Assembly (NCBI GenBank): GCA_023374025.1
Contig: SIJG01000029.1
Span: 538,342-602,341 of the forward strand
Length of the DNA stretch: 64,000 nt
Reading direction: 5' to 3'
From: Heterodera schachtii
Taxonomy: Eukaryota; Nematoda; Chromadorea; Rhabditida; Heteroderidae
The notes below the pieces were generated by a model. It did not search any database. It worked only from the letters and a program-made list of their open reading frames with translations, and was not told the origin of the DNA. Positions 34,521-46,100 of this stretch are shown here, piece by piece. Both the position numbers and the translations under genes were made by a program. Positions within the stretch are counted from its first letter, which is position 1. Every line of letters begins with the position of its first letter.

Positions 34521-36347
34521 TCAAACCCACCACAGAAATTGGAGCAGAAAGTCGTAGTTTGACTTGCGCTTGTACGCCCCCGGGTATTTTTCCATAATTT
34601 TGCGAATGCTTTTGGTCGCCTCAGGCAAATGATAATGAGGGATTCGGGTGAAGAAGAAATGGTGCGCCACGTGACCTGAAAAAGTCATTTCGGAGCATTT
34701 ACTCACTGCCCACCACTGGCCGAGCGGTCGACTTACTCCCCCTCCCCCCTCTACAAATCCTACGATAGTTTCCATTTTCCTGTCACTTTCTCCTAACCCA
34801 GTCACTCTCACCGATCACTTCTCTCTCAATTCCGATCGCCCCTCTCCCATTCTCCCGTTCACTTCTCCACCAGTCAGATCACCAATCTTCCTCCGATCAT
34901 TACTCTCCCATTGCTCTGATCACTTCCGTTTTCCCATTCCCCCACTGACCATCCGTAATGTGATGCATGGCGTGATCAATGCCAAAACCGTACTCGCGAT
35001 CGTACGTCTGCAGCTGTCCCTTGACAAATGCCCAGTTGCCCTCCTCGTACACTTCGATTTGCTCGTCCTGATGTTGCAAATATGTGATGATCACCATCCA
35101 ATAGCCTGACAGAGAAAGAAGCATTACTGCCTTTGTGTCATGACAATTCGTACAATTTTTTCAATTTTTTAAAATAACTGTAAGTTTTCTCTTAATAAAT
35201 AAATTTCATTGCCTCGGAATGAGCAAGTTTATTTCTTACCCTGAAACATCAGCGGCACATAATAATATTTGAGGAAGGCCCACGGACTGTGGTCAAGCAA
35301 AACGAAAATGGCCTAATTAGGGAATGAATTGAGCAATTAATTCGTCAATTAACATTAGGAAGGCAAACCCAAGAAGTGAGAAGACAAAGTGAGGAACTGA
35401 TCGCACATTTGAAACGCTCTGTATTGTTGGAAAACAGCCGAGAAAAGGGCCAAAAATGGGAGCCGTCGGGGAGACCGGCGACAGTGTAAATGGGATTCCA
35501 CCTGAGAATGGATTAGGGCCAATTAACATTCATTAAGGTACTTAATTGTTCATTGATCAGGACTGAATTCCTTAAATCAATCGCCCCATGAGCATTAAAA
35601 CAGTTAAACAATGGACTGATTGATCAGCAGAAGTCAGTCACCTGATCAGTCCGGACAAGGGAATCTTAGCAAAATGTTTTCGCAGCCATCCGCCACCTTC
35701 GTAGTCATCTTCCAACACCCAGGGATGACCTTTGTCCTTGTCCACATGAGAAGTGAATTGGTGATGTTGACGGTGACTTTTTTGCCATGGCCAAAAGGGC
35801 ACCTGACAAAGAGCAAAAAGTGATCAGAGAAGCAATAAATATTGGGCTGATTGAGAAGGGCCAACCATTAGCAAAGCGTGGGAAATGTGGCCGAAAATGT
35901 CGTTGACCCATGTCCAATCGGAAAAAGTGCCGTGGCCGCAGTCATGGCCAACGCAAAACAGAGAAGACAAAAACATGCCGAGCAAGCAGTACCTGTGGAC
36001 AAACAGAACTTCATGATTGAGTGGTTGGAACTACCAGAAAAACAGTCCGATCAGTCCGAATTTTGTCTCTACAAAAGGCACAATGGCGTAAAGGAAGCCA
36101 ATGACGAGCAAATCGATGGCCAAATAGTACAGAGAACGGAGGAGAGACTGAGAGAGAGAGAAGAAAGTGATCAAAAGCAAAGGCAATTGATCAGCTCATT
36201 TACCTTTTCGAAACATTCTTTGGGCACCGCGGCACGAATTTCCTCCCACGTGGGCAATGGACGGGGGGCCAAAACTTGGCCATTTTGGGAGGGAATGTCA
36301 GAGGAAGAGGAGGCGGAGGAAGGGGAAAAGGAGCAGGGAGGGGACAT
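34521..36347 (-). CDS. fat-2: Delta-12 (oleoyl) fatty acid desaturase, FAT-2-like
   Basis: This ER membrane di-iron desaturase makes linoleic from oleic acid. The spliced exons match C. elegans FAT-2 closely: PLPTWEEIRAAVPKECFEK, YLAIDLLVIGFLYAIVPFVE, FCVGHDCGHGTFSDWTWVND (His box 1), WPWQKSHRQHHQFTSHVDKD (His box 2, HRQHH), KGHPWVLEDDYEG, RWNPIYTVAGLPDGSHFWPF, YYYVPLMFQG, VIITYLQHQDEQIEVYEEG, and DHAMHHITDG|HVAHHFFFTR IPHYHLPEAT (His box 3, HVAHH). Exons include 36204-36347 and the last one ending with TGA at 34521. The C terminus stops at FLQFLWWV-like residues, roughly 30-40 residues shorter than C. elegans FAT-2. The start is placed at ATG 36347; a GA microsatellite lies just upstream. 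It converges with the ONECUT gene. Confidence 0.93.
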
Positions 36348-36548
36348 GAGGAGGAGAAAATGTGAAGAAAGAAAATGGAGCAGCAGAGGACGGGGGACAA
36401 CGGACAGACGGAGAACCTTTTGAGAGCAGCGGAAAGGGAAAGACCGAACGACCGATAATTGCTGATAATTAATGATGATGGGAGGGGCAGAAGGGAGGGG
36501 AAACGGTGAGGGATGCACGCACGGACGGACTGATGGCATGATCGAAAA

Positions 36549-36790
<242 letters not shown>

Positions 36791-37458
36791 GATAATGGGA
36801 GAGAGTATAGGTAAGAAAGAGAGAAAGAAAAATGAGGAGAGAAAAGAATGCCACCTTATAACTCCCCCCCCCCCCCCGCAATTCACTTAATTTCCCATGC
36901 TTTTCACGTGTTGCCATTAAAATTCCTTGTCATCGAAAAATATCAATCAAAAAGCAAAATGCACCGAAAATTGTCCATTTATTTGAAAATTTGTCAAATA
37001 ATGGAAAATGAAATGAAAATTTTAGAAACTGCAGTAATGGGCCTAAAAGGACTTCCCTTTCCTAAACCATTGGTGAATTTGAGAACGAAACCCTTCAGAA
37101 ATTCCAACCATTTTTTTCGGGAAAAGCATAAAGGAATTAAATAAATTACATTAAAAATTCTAAATATTATAAATGCTATTTTACATACATAAGCATGAAT
37201 ATTAAATGATCAGCAGTGGAAAATCGGACATTAAATAGACAAAATGGGAAGGGGAGGAGTCAAATCGACCGATCGCTTATTATTGGCTAACGAAGAAAAC
37301 AATTAAATGGAATAAAAAGGCATTCATTAAAATGAATGTCAAATTGTGACAAATGCTTCAGCAATTTAACTTAATTGGGATATCTCTTACACTGTCAAAA
37401 ATATCCAAATATGAAAAAACGTTAATCATCGGAGCAGGTACATTTTCAAACATTTTTT

Positions 37459-37806
37459 TCATAAAAGAAATCGGAAAAAATCGGATTTATAAAAATAGGA
37501 AAAGGGAGGGAAGACGATTTGTGAAGGAATGGACTGGTCGCAGTTTCTGCCCGAACTGATCGGATGATCGGACGGCTCGTCGCCGTTTGCTGCTAATCCT
37601 TTCCGATCGCCTCCCCCCTTGGCCATTCTCCGCCGTTTCTTTGGCTCATTGGGTCGGCTTTTCCTCTGCTTTTCCTTCTCCCCAATGAATTCGCATGTTG
37701 CTAAATCGGATTCGCTCAACAATTGTCCATCTTTTCTGCTCCGTTTGTCCGCTTTTTCCCGTGCCAATTTCGCCTTTTGCCGTGCCTTTCCCTTCCCTTT
37801 GGCCAT
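37459..37806 (-). CDS. Possible small basic protein, 115 aa
   Basis: A single open frame starts MAKGKGKARQKAKLAREKAD, is strongly Lys/Arg-rich in the first 75 residues, then has a hydrophobic/aromatic end (PSQIVFPPFSYFYKSDFF). The highly basic N-terminal part resembles nucleolar or ribosome-biogenesis proteins, but no family is recognised. No intron is required. It diverges from the hypothetical gene at 37.9 kb. It may be spurious. Confidence 0.35.
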   Translation of the reverse strand: MAKGKGKARQKAKLAREKADKRSRKDGQLLSESDLATCEFIGEKEKQRKSRPNEPKKRRRMAKGGGDRKGLAANGDEPSDHPISSGRNCDQSIPSQIVFPPFSYFYKSDFFRFLL

Positions 37807-37937
37807 AATTTATCTTTTATTATCTTTTGTGGCATCAACTAAAGGTCAGTCTGTGCCATTTTCGGCGCTTTTCCCCCCTTTGTCTCCGTTAGGTTCGCTT
37901 TTCTTTCCTCCTCATTTGGTGCCCGCCGCTTCTCCCT

Positions 37938-39385
37938 TTGCCCGTGCCGACTTTCGTTTTAAAAATGCGCACTTTTTCCGTGTCGTCGTCCATCCTCCGC
38001 CCTTTCCCTTCTCTCTTCCGTTTTCCCCTCTTTCTCCTCGCCCTTCGGCCAATTCGGCGCCAGTTCCAACTCAGCGCCGATCATTTGAGCCTTCACAAAA
38101 AACATGGCGTCAGTAAATTGGCCAAGAAATGAGAGCATTTAATCATTAATAAATGATAAATCAAAACCGATAATTTCTTCCCAAAGGCGTCGTTTTGGGC
38201 GAAATTTGTCAGTTGCCAAATTTGCTGAGACCAACCGAGAACAGCTCCACTTTTGCCGAGTGTGAGAAGCTCGACTGGGGTATTGCTGAACTGTTGAACA
38301 GGTGATTAATTAATTGTCAATTAAACAAGGGCAAATTAACCAATTAAATTTTTAAAAATGCTTAATCTAAGGTCCGATTTGGGCTTTTGGCGGTTGCGCT
38401 TCTGCGAATCGGACACTCTTTTCGTTCCGTCTTCCCAGCGTTGTCTCACGCGTCGTTCGGTGCTTCTTCAAAACGAAATTTGCTCAAAGAAATCGCTGCG
38501 AGAGTCAATTGACGAAAACGAAACTCTTGGAGAGAATGGAGCAAAAGAATTAGCCACTAATTACAGTTTATGCCCACCGGGGGACAGTCTCGACTTGGCA
38601 AGTGAATTTTCGAGAACCATTAATATTTGGAGATGAAGCGGGTGGTCCTTTTTCTGTTCAGTGGATGACAGTGCGACAGAAAGTGCCAACGAAGCAAAAA
38701 AGGACGGAAGAGAAAGTGCCGGAGGGACAAAGAAGGGAATTTGCCAAAACGGAAGAGGAGGAGGAGGAAGACGAAAGTGCCGAAGAGGACGGCACCAATT
38801 CAGACTTAGAAATGGTGGAGCCGTGCAGAGTTCGAATCGGGGAGAAGGGAAAAGGCAAATCGATGCATCAATTGGCAAAATGTCCATGCGAAAGTGACAA
38901 TTGCATTTGCATGGAGGTGAATAAGCAAAAGCAAGAAAAGTTCAGCCATTTCAGTCTTGGCTTTTCTTTGTTAACTATCCCTGCTGGTCTTCTTCAATTT
39001 TAATTACCCCAATAATTGTCGGCTTCCCATTGTTAATTACCGTTAATTACCCTTTGTCAGTCTCAACTCCCGCGGCTTTTCTCCGCCTGCTGTTGCCCAA
39101 CCAAACAATCTTCGCCCTGTCTTTGCCCCGTCGCTCCGCCGCATTTTGTCACCACCGATGACAAACGTTTATCAGCTAATAAATTGGCCCAACAAAAAGC
39201 ACAAGCAATTGGCACTTGCGCCGCAACAGAAAAGCCAAGAGAGTAGCAACAAAATCTTTGAAGAAGAAAATTCCGTCGGTCCGCCGGAGGATTTTGAGCG
39301 ATTTGTGCCTTTTCCCTCGGGCGTGGAACAGCCGCGGCAATGCCCTTTGAGTCAGTACAAAGCAAAATCAAAGGAAAAGCCATAA
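37938..39385 (+). CDS. Hypothetical multi-exon protein
   Basis: Four or five open segments link through plausible GT-AG junctions. The N-terminal MRTFSVSSSILRPFPSLFRF resembles a mitochondrial presequence or signal. Then come KKHGVSVVLGEICQLPNLLR, FAECEKLDWGIAELLNRSDL, GFWRLRFCESDTLFVP, a Glu-rich segment (TEEEEEEDESAEEDGTNSDL), a Cys-rich patch (KCPCESDNCICM), and a last exon ending QPRQCPLSQYKAKSKEKP at 39385. The family is not recognised. The Glu/Lys-rich middle and Ser/Pro-rich end suggest a largely disordered protein. The splice at about 38600 is uncertain (only a very short intron fits). Confidence 0.45.
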
Positions 39386-39386
39386 A

Positions 39387-39881
39387 TTAATTCAGTCGAT
39401 CAAACGAAGCCCCAAGTCGCGCACTATCAAAGGCTGTGTTCATGGATGTTGGACCCTCTTGTGGCCGATTCCGAAGTTTGACCAATGCCTTCCATTGGCT
39501 GGTTATAATCGCCCGCCGCCTATTCAGTCCCGTACTCACTTCCTCCAATGCCAACCCGCCCCGTTCAGTCTCTTCTGCGGTCGATGGCAGCGAATGCCAT
39601 GCGCACCGAAAACGGTGTTTGAAGTGAAGGAACAAATGTGCATTTGGGAGGACAATCAGCAGCAGCAGAGGGGAGAAAAGAAAGAAAATGGTGAGAGAGT
39701 GCCAAAATTGAAAAGTGACGAAAGAAAAAGAGAGAAAATCGGTGGCAGAGAGAGGGAGAATTAATGGCAAAATCAATGTCAAATGAAAATGCCAAAACAT
39801 TTTTAAGAGATTTTTCCGTACCAAAATTCGGTCGGCAGAAGCGAACAGCAGCAACAGCAGCAGGTGAACACTGAGCGGCAT
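39387..39881 (-). CDS. Possible secreted peptide gene (signal-peptide exon)
   Basis: The minus-strand ATG at 39881 opens MPLSVHLLLLLLFASADRIL, a textbook signal peptide, followed at once by a GTACGG donor. Downstream, unspliced or spliced reading to 39387 gives short hydrophilic peptides (for example ...RPQEGPTSMNTAFDSARLGA). A strong GTGAGT donor occurs near 39545. The downstream exon structure could not be fixed, and the hydrophobic run could be chance in CT-rich DNA. Confidence 0.3.
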   Translation of the reverse strand: MPLSVHLLLLLLFASADRILVRKNLLKMFWHFHLTLILPLILPLSATDFLSFSFVTFQFWHSLTIFFLFSPLLLLIVLPNAHLFLHFKHRFRCAWHSLPSTAEETERGGLALEEVSTGLNRRRAIITSQWKALVKLRNRPQEGPTSMNTAFDSARLGASFDRLN

Positions 39882-40147
39882 TTCAGCTTTATCTGTCCGT
39901 CTTCAGAATGTGCTTTCCCCGTCCCTCTGCTCCTCCCCTTTCCCTTTTTTGGCTTTGCGCTGTCCGTCGCCGCGGGGGCAATGAAAGAAAAAGAAAAAAA
40001 CAAAACAAAAAACGACAAATTGTTCTTGTGGATATTTAATATTATGGGTATGAAAAAAAAGGACAAACGCAGAGGAAAAATCGGAAGATTAACCGATTTT
40101 ATGAAATGTCCGATCATTTCAATTAAAGCCCATTGATCGATCAGTGC

Positions 40148-41075
40148 TTACGCCCCATCCGCTGGGCATTGTGCCGACCGTTCCCCCTTTTGGCATTTGC
40201 AGTCCGTCTCCTTCCGGCGTCTCTCCGTTATCTCCCGCCCGGCGGAGTCTTTGCCCACCACGCAAAGGCATCCTAATTAATTAATTCATTGTTTTTGTAG
40301 ATTCAATTAAATTTGCCAACTGTTTTTCCCCAATTACATCTACCGTATGCTTTTTGTCACATCCCTTTACTGTATTCTTTTGTACTTTCGTCCACCGTAT
40401 CCCTCCCCGTTTTTTTCCCTTTTTTCATTACCCGTTGGCCTTGGGTAGCATCCCTTCTTCAGTCCTTTGAATTTGTTCTTCAACTCGTCGATCACAGCTG
40501 CGTAATTCTGCTGCGCTTTCTCTCTCACCGGGTCGCGCACATTTTGACTCATTCTTTCGCGTCGCGAGCGGCGGTGAACCCAAAATATGAAAGTTTAATT
40601 AACAAACGTTTATGGACATGTCCCCCCCCCCCCTCCCAAATTGGGCCCATCCTCCCATTAAATTCGGTGTCTCGTCCTCCCCCCCCCGCCTCACTCGGCA
40701 CTCCTCGTCCCTGTCAAATCGCTTCTCCTCGTCATGTCCCATTGGTCCCTTCACTGTGCATCGGCACCCTTTCCCTTTCGGCCGTGGAAAACATCCCTCA
40801 CGCAAATCGCCAAATTTCCTCGTGAACTCTTCGTTCAGTGCGTCCTTCTTTTCAGCAATTTCTACTAAAATTATTTAATAATGAGATGAAAAAAAGTGAT
40901 CGGACGACCGTTGGAAAGGGCGGACTCGCGTTTGATCAGCCCATTCTGAAAAATGATCGAAAATGTGCCAAATTGGCCAAAATTGACCCACCAAAAAATG
41001 AAAATTGAGCACAAAAGCCAACAGAAAAAGAGCAGAAAATGGGGCGAAAGAGGACATATTTTGGAGACTAAGCAA
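40148..41075 (-). CDS. Secreted protein with two related cysteine modules, 152 aa
   Basis: Four exons (40988-41075, 40695-40864, 40432-40507, 40148-40272) join in frame. The N terminus MLSLQNMSSFAPFSALFLLA plus FVLNFHFLV is a signal peptide. Module 1 reads LNEEFTRKFGDLREGCFPRP, KGKGCRCTVKGPMG, ...FDRDEECR. Module 2 reads VIDELKNKFKGLKKGCYPRP, TGGCLCVVGKDSAGRE, ...KETDCKCQKGERSAQCP. The shared pattern is F-x-x-L-[KR]-x-G-C-[FY]-P-R-P-x-G-x(0-2)-C-x-C followed by a charged stretch and another Cys. Module 1 lacks the last C-x-C...C-P part unless an alternative acceptor is used. I believe similar small secreted proteins exist in free-living nematodes, but I cannot name the family or its function. 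Confidence 0.75.
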
Positions 41076-42103
41076 TGCTAAATAAAAAGAAAGAAAATTG
41101 GGGAGGATTTAAAGGCGAATTAATGTCAAATTAACAGCTGAGTAAATTGGGAAAGGGAAAACATTCATTAATTACAAGTAATTAATGCCCTTAGGGGGCA
41201 ATTGAAGTGTTTGTCTAATTGGATTTTATAAACAGCGGCAGAGTGAACGGCTGCTACTGACGGCTCATCCCATCACTCTCTCTCTCTCTCTCATCAGCAG
41301 CATAAGCTTGGCCATTTGTTGGTCCCCGGGTGCTCCCCCCCCCCCCCCCCCCGCCGTTTGCCCCCTCACTTTTTCTTTTTGTTCGCATTTTTCTCTTGCG
41401 ATTTATTGCTTTTTTCCCTTTTATCGAATGTTTTCATTTGAAAAGTCAAAGCCAAACGAAGTGAATTCATTTGTAAACAAAATTAAAAGTGATCGATCGA
41501 CTGATCAAACTTTGTTTTTGCTCCCAAATGATTCATTCAATCCGCCGATGACTCATCATATCTCATTGTCCGATCATTTATTTAGTTTCCGATCACTCCG
41601 TCCCGTCCCATTTAAGTTTAACTAAACATTGGCAAAGAAATGATTCATTCCGTCCAATTTTTACTTTGATAAAAATGAAAAATAAAGAATTTTGTGATGG
41701 AATGTGTTAAAATGAGGAAAAGAATTGAGATGAAATACATATAAAAGAAAATGAAATGAATAATTATGATATATAATATAAATTGCCTTTTGAAAATATA
41801 AATTAAAATTCGATTTAAGAAATTGAGGGCTAAAAATGGGGCAAAAGTGTTAATGAGTCATTAATGGGTTCAGTCAATGTTCTTTTTAATGGGATATTAA
41901 ATGTGCCATTCTTCCGTCTGATTGGTATTGGCACTTTCTTCATTTTCGCTATTCATTGCTCGTTGTTCGGCCTGTACATGTGCTGTTGAACATTCCTAAA
42001 ATATTAAAATCCACCATCAACCAATTGCCTTTTTTCTTTTACCTCAACCGTTGTTCCAATTCGCGAGTGGCCGAAAAATTACTAAAAAAAAAGAAATTTA
42101 AAT
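41076..42103. other. AT-rich spacer with a C16 run
   Basis: No gene is seen. There is a CTCT tract (41277-41293), a C homopolymer of 16 at about 41336-41352, and AT-rich DNA to the stop codon of the giant receptor gene. Confidence 0.4.
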
Positions 42104-43150
42104 TTAGTCAATGGGCTGTTTTTGCCTGTCGGCCCCGCCCGGGCTCTGATCGGATTCGGACTCGGCACCAGCAGGGCTCCGACTCCCCGGGGGCACCAAC
42201 GCATTGTTCAGTTGGACAGTCGACGAATCGCTTCCGTCAGGCCCACCCAAAAACATACTTCTTGCCTAAAATGGTCACATTAGTCCATTTGTCCTTTCTG
42301 TCCTGCTCCAACTTCTTGGCTTTGACTCCCTCCCCTCAAATGCCTCGCCGCCCCACGCGGCAAAGTGCCGCCGCCGGCACTTTGCTCATACGGCTGTTCA
42401 TCCTCGTAGTACAAGCCAATGGGAGGACGGATGGAGCCGGCAAGTGATGACGAATGGGACCGGTCGATGGCCAAGCGGGGCGGGGCACGGCCGTAGAGAA
42501 AGTTGGAGGCCAACGGCGAGTCGGGCTGGACGGAGGAGAACACGGAGGGCTTCTCCAGGGAGGACACTGCGCAAAGGGGGGAGGGAAGACTGATCAAAAA
42601 GACAAAATGAGGAAGAATGAGGAGGGGAGGAGTGATCAGACAGAGGAAGGGCACAAATTGTAAATGATGGCAAAAAGTGATCGGATGGGAAAAGGGAGAG
42701 AAAGAACAGAGTGATCAGCGAACAACGAACGGAAAGATGATCAGAAACTAAACGAAAAAAAGAGAGGCAAGAAAAAAAAGTGATCGAACCGAAGGACAAA
42801 GGAAAAAATGATCGGAAAGCAAATGGGGGTCATGGATGATCAGCAGATTACATAAGTTATCAACCGAAACGGAAGCTAAGACTTACTGAATTTGGCCTCG
42901 GAGGACGACGAGCGATTGAAACGCAACGAAATCATCCAAATGACGACAACGATAATGATGAGAAGGAACACCACGGAACTGACCAAGTGACAGCACATTT
43001 GCCAAATGATAAAACCCAAACTCACACAATGGAACCCGTCCAATAAGCCAATTTTTGCGATCGCGGCTTAAAGGAAAAGAATTGAAAAAGCCAAACAAAA
43101 AAAACACCTGAAAACGAATTTCGCAGCGTTCGCCCGAGAAGTTCTCCTTG
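42104..43150 (-). other. Transmembrane helix and cytoplasmic tail of the Uninflatable-like protein
   Basis: After the last EGF ([24 protein letters not shown]) comes [27 protein letters not shown] (about 42905-43000). This is a single 22-residue hydrophobic helix followed by a stop-transfer Arg cluster. The tail continues SSSSEAKFS, then [35 protein letters not shown] and a last exon ([38 protein letters not shown]). It is Ser/Pro-rich with possible Tyr-based sites. The junction near 42280 is not certain. Confidence 0.7.
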
Positions 43151-46100
43151 CATTGGCACTCCACGTGACCCAAGCGATTCTTACGGCAAATGCCATCGTT
43201 AAGGCAGAAGTTCAGACAAGCATCTGCAATTGGACAAATGGTATTCAGGCCGTTCCATGGCACTGATTGACCCGTGCAATTGACTCCGTTCCCACGGAAG
43301 CCCGGGTTGCACACGCAGCGCCAACTCGGCACGTCGCCGTCGTCCGGTAAATCAAAGCATTGGGCATTCCATGAGCAGTTGTCCTGTCCAAGTGCACACT
43401 GATCCGTGGAATAGCACTGGGACTCCAAAGTGGCGCCCTCTTTGGCCGTCTTAATTTCTAAGCGTTGACAAATCGCGCGAAAATAGGCAAACATTGTAAG
43501 CGGAAGGACACTTTTTGCACTGTTTCTGCAGGGGCTGTTCTTGGAAGGTGCCCCGGGGGCACAGCTCACAACGCTTTTCGCTGACCACCAAAAATTGGCC
43601 CGGCTGACACTTTGGCGTATTGCAAGCCTAAACATGGCATTTCAGTACAGTCATCGTCCACAATTAGGCCATCCTCTCCACCGACCTCACTGCTAATCGC
43701 CCCCGCCTCTTCCGTCGTTGTGCCCGCCGGGCATTCCACGCATTGTTTGTGCCTTCCCTTTGTCCGGTACGCCCCCAATGGGCACGCCTGACAGCTTCCA
43801 CCGGCTGTCAGCTGTTCTCCGTCCGGGCATTCGTCTCGGCACTGTTCTTCACTGGTCGTATTCCTAATCAGACAAACACTAATCCCCAAAGCCATTCGTT
43901 GTCCAACTTCTCCAAAGTCGTCTTTCCGATGCCGCAGGGGACGCATTCGGTGGCGCCGGCCTCTGATTGGAAGAAGCCGAAGCCGCACGATTCGCAAATG
44001 CCCGTGAAAATGTCCAAATGATGGCCCGGGGAGCAGCGAACTTTGGGAGCAGTTTTGGCAATTGCATAAACACCCTTTTCCTACCTTTGCAATCGTTTTG
44101 GCCAATTGCGCCCATTCCGACGGTTACCGGTCGATCGGCGGGGCATTTCTCACAGACATTTTGCCCTTCGATCGGTTGGAATTGACCGATGGGACAAAGC
44201 TATTGGAATTTGAATATTTATTAAAATGTTTCTGGACGAAATATGGGCCAAACATTTCCCACCTGACATTGTCCGGTGGGAATGAAAAAGAAAGTGCCCG
44301 GGGCACACGGAACGCACGAATCATTGAGCAGAACGAAGCCGGAAGGGCAGCGGAACGCATCTTCGACAGAAAAAGCCCTGAGGGGGAGGGGGGGGGGAAA
44401 ATTTGCATTGAATCAGCGAAAGGGGGGGGGGGGGAAGTGTCCACCTCAAGTCGGGCCTTCCATTGGGCAGCACTTGTTCGAGTGAGAACAGCCCATGTTC
44501 CAGCGCCTCTTCTCGAATGACATCTGTCGGCTCTCGAAGTTGGTGGGAATTGCCGTTGGGGTCGGCGACATTGGCACTTCGAATTGGCACTGGCAGAGAA
44601 AGGGACACTCTCCAGACAAACAGAGGGCCAACAAACCATCGATAGAAACGGAGAAATTGGCCTCTTCGCTGGAATGTGCCGATGTTTCTGCCGTTTGGCG
44701 CTTTGACCGGCGGAAAGGCATTGGCGGGAGTCCTTCTTGGCAATGGACGTGCACTTCAACGCCCGAACAGTCGCCACTTAAGGGGGTGGGGTGCATAACG
44801 AAGGATGACGAAGAGGACAGTGACGGCCCAGGGATTTAGGACTTTTGGGGCTTGGGGGGAACCCAATGGAAAAATGTCTCTTTAGTCAATTTTTTTTTTT
44901 GTTTTACCCATTTGAGGCTTAGGTTCCGCCCCTCCACCCCCCCCCCCCCCCATTGAATATTTGAACGAAGGATGACGACGACGGTTAAGCGGAGAGAGGG
45001 GGCCAACCGCCAAAGGAATGTTTTTGGCACAGTCCGTCCCCACTCCCTTTTTTCCCTTCCCCCAATTTTACATAATTTCTTTTCCAATTTCGCTTCCTCC
45101 ACTTCACTCACTTTTCGTCATTCCGTTCGCAAATGTGCCATTTGGCGTCCAATTCTCCGATTCGTTGCAAAAGTTTCTCCACCAGCATCGCTTTGCCGGA
45201 GGGATTGCACAGCGATAATTGGGGGTAATTAAGGTGAATTCGAGCGAGATGCTCAGCGAACGCAGTCCTTGAAAGCATTAGGATGATATTAACTTGACTT
45301 TTCCTTTTGTGCCATTCACCGAGTGCACTGTGGGTAACGGAACGGCTTTTGCCCCGCTTCGTTGGGCCTCCACTCGCCGTTGTCGGCGCATGAATAAAAC
45401 ACCGCCGGACGCATGCTGAACGCGTGGCCGGGATGGCACCGGACGGAGCAGGCGCGGAAGCGCAACGCGGGCCCCCAATGCTCGCACTGCTGGACACCGT
45501 TGACAGGCGGTTCCGGTTCGGCACAAAACTGACGCACAACATGGATTGAGAAGCGGCACATGGCCAGCGGAACGGAACGATTGTCGAAAGCGACGTAAAG
45601 GGCGGAGAAATGGCCGGTGGTGAACACCTTAATGAGGGATAGGGGAAGGAATTGACCGAAAAGCATGCCAATCAGGGCTGGGCGCAACTGGATTTTCAAT
45701 TATGGAAATCCGCAATTGCGGCCATTTTCTCAGTTGCGGAAATCCGCAATTGCGGGGGTCAAAAAACCCCTCAATTTCCCGCAATCCGTAATCCGCAATT
45801 TTCAAAAAAAAATTTTTTTTTCATTTTAAATTTAAAAAAAAAATCCATTCAAAAATTGGTTAAGAGTAATTTATGATCAGAATACATACAAGCTTTGGTA
45901 CTAATGTACTTTACAGACCATAAAAAATAATTATTTTTACAAATCATATACAAAAATTTCTAGGGTGTTTTCGGGGTCATTCATCACGAATCTGACATCC
46001 ATTTCGACCAAATTCGAACTCCGAACCAGCATTCGAGTTATTTTCGAACCATAAAATGATTTTTTGAAAAGTGAATTTCAAATTTTTGTCCGAAATACGG

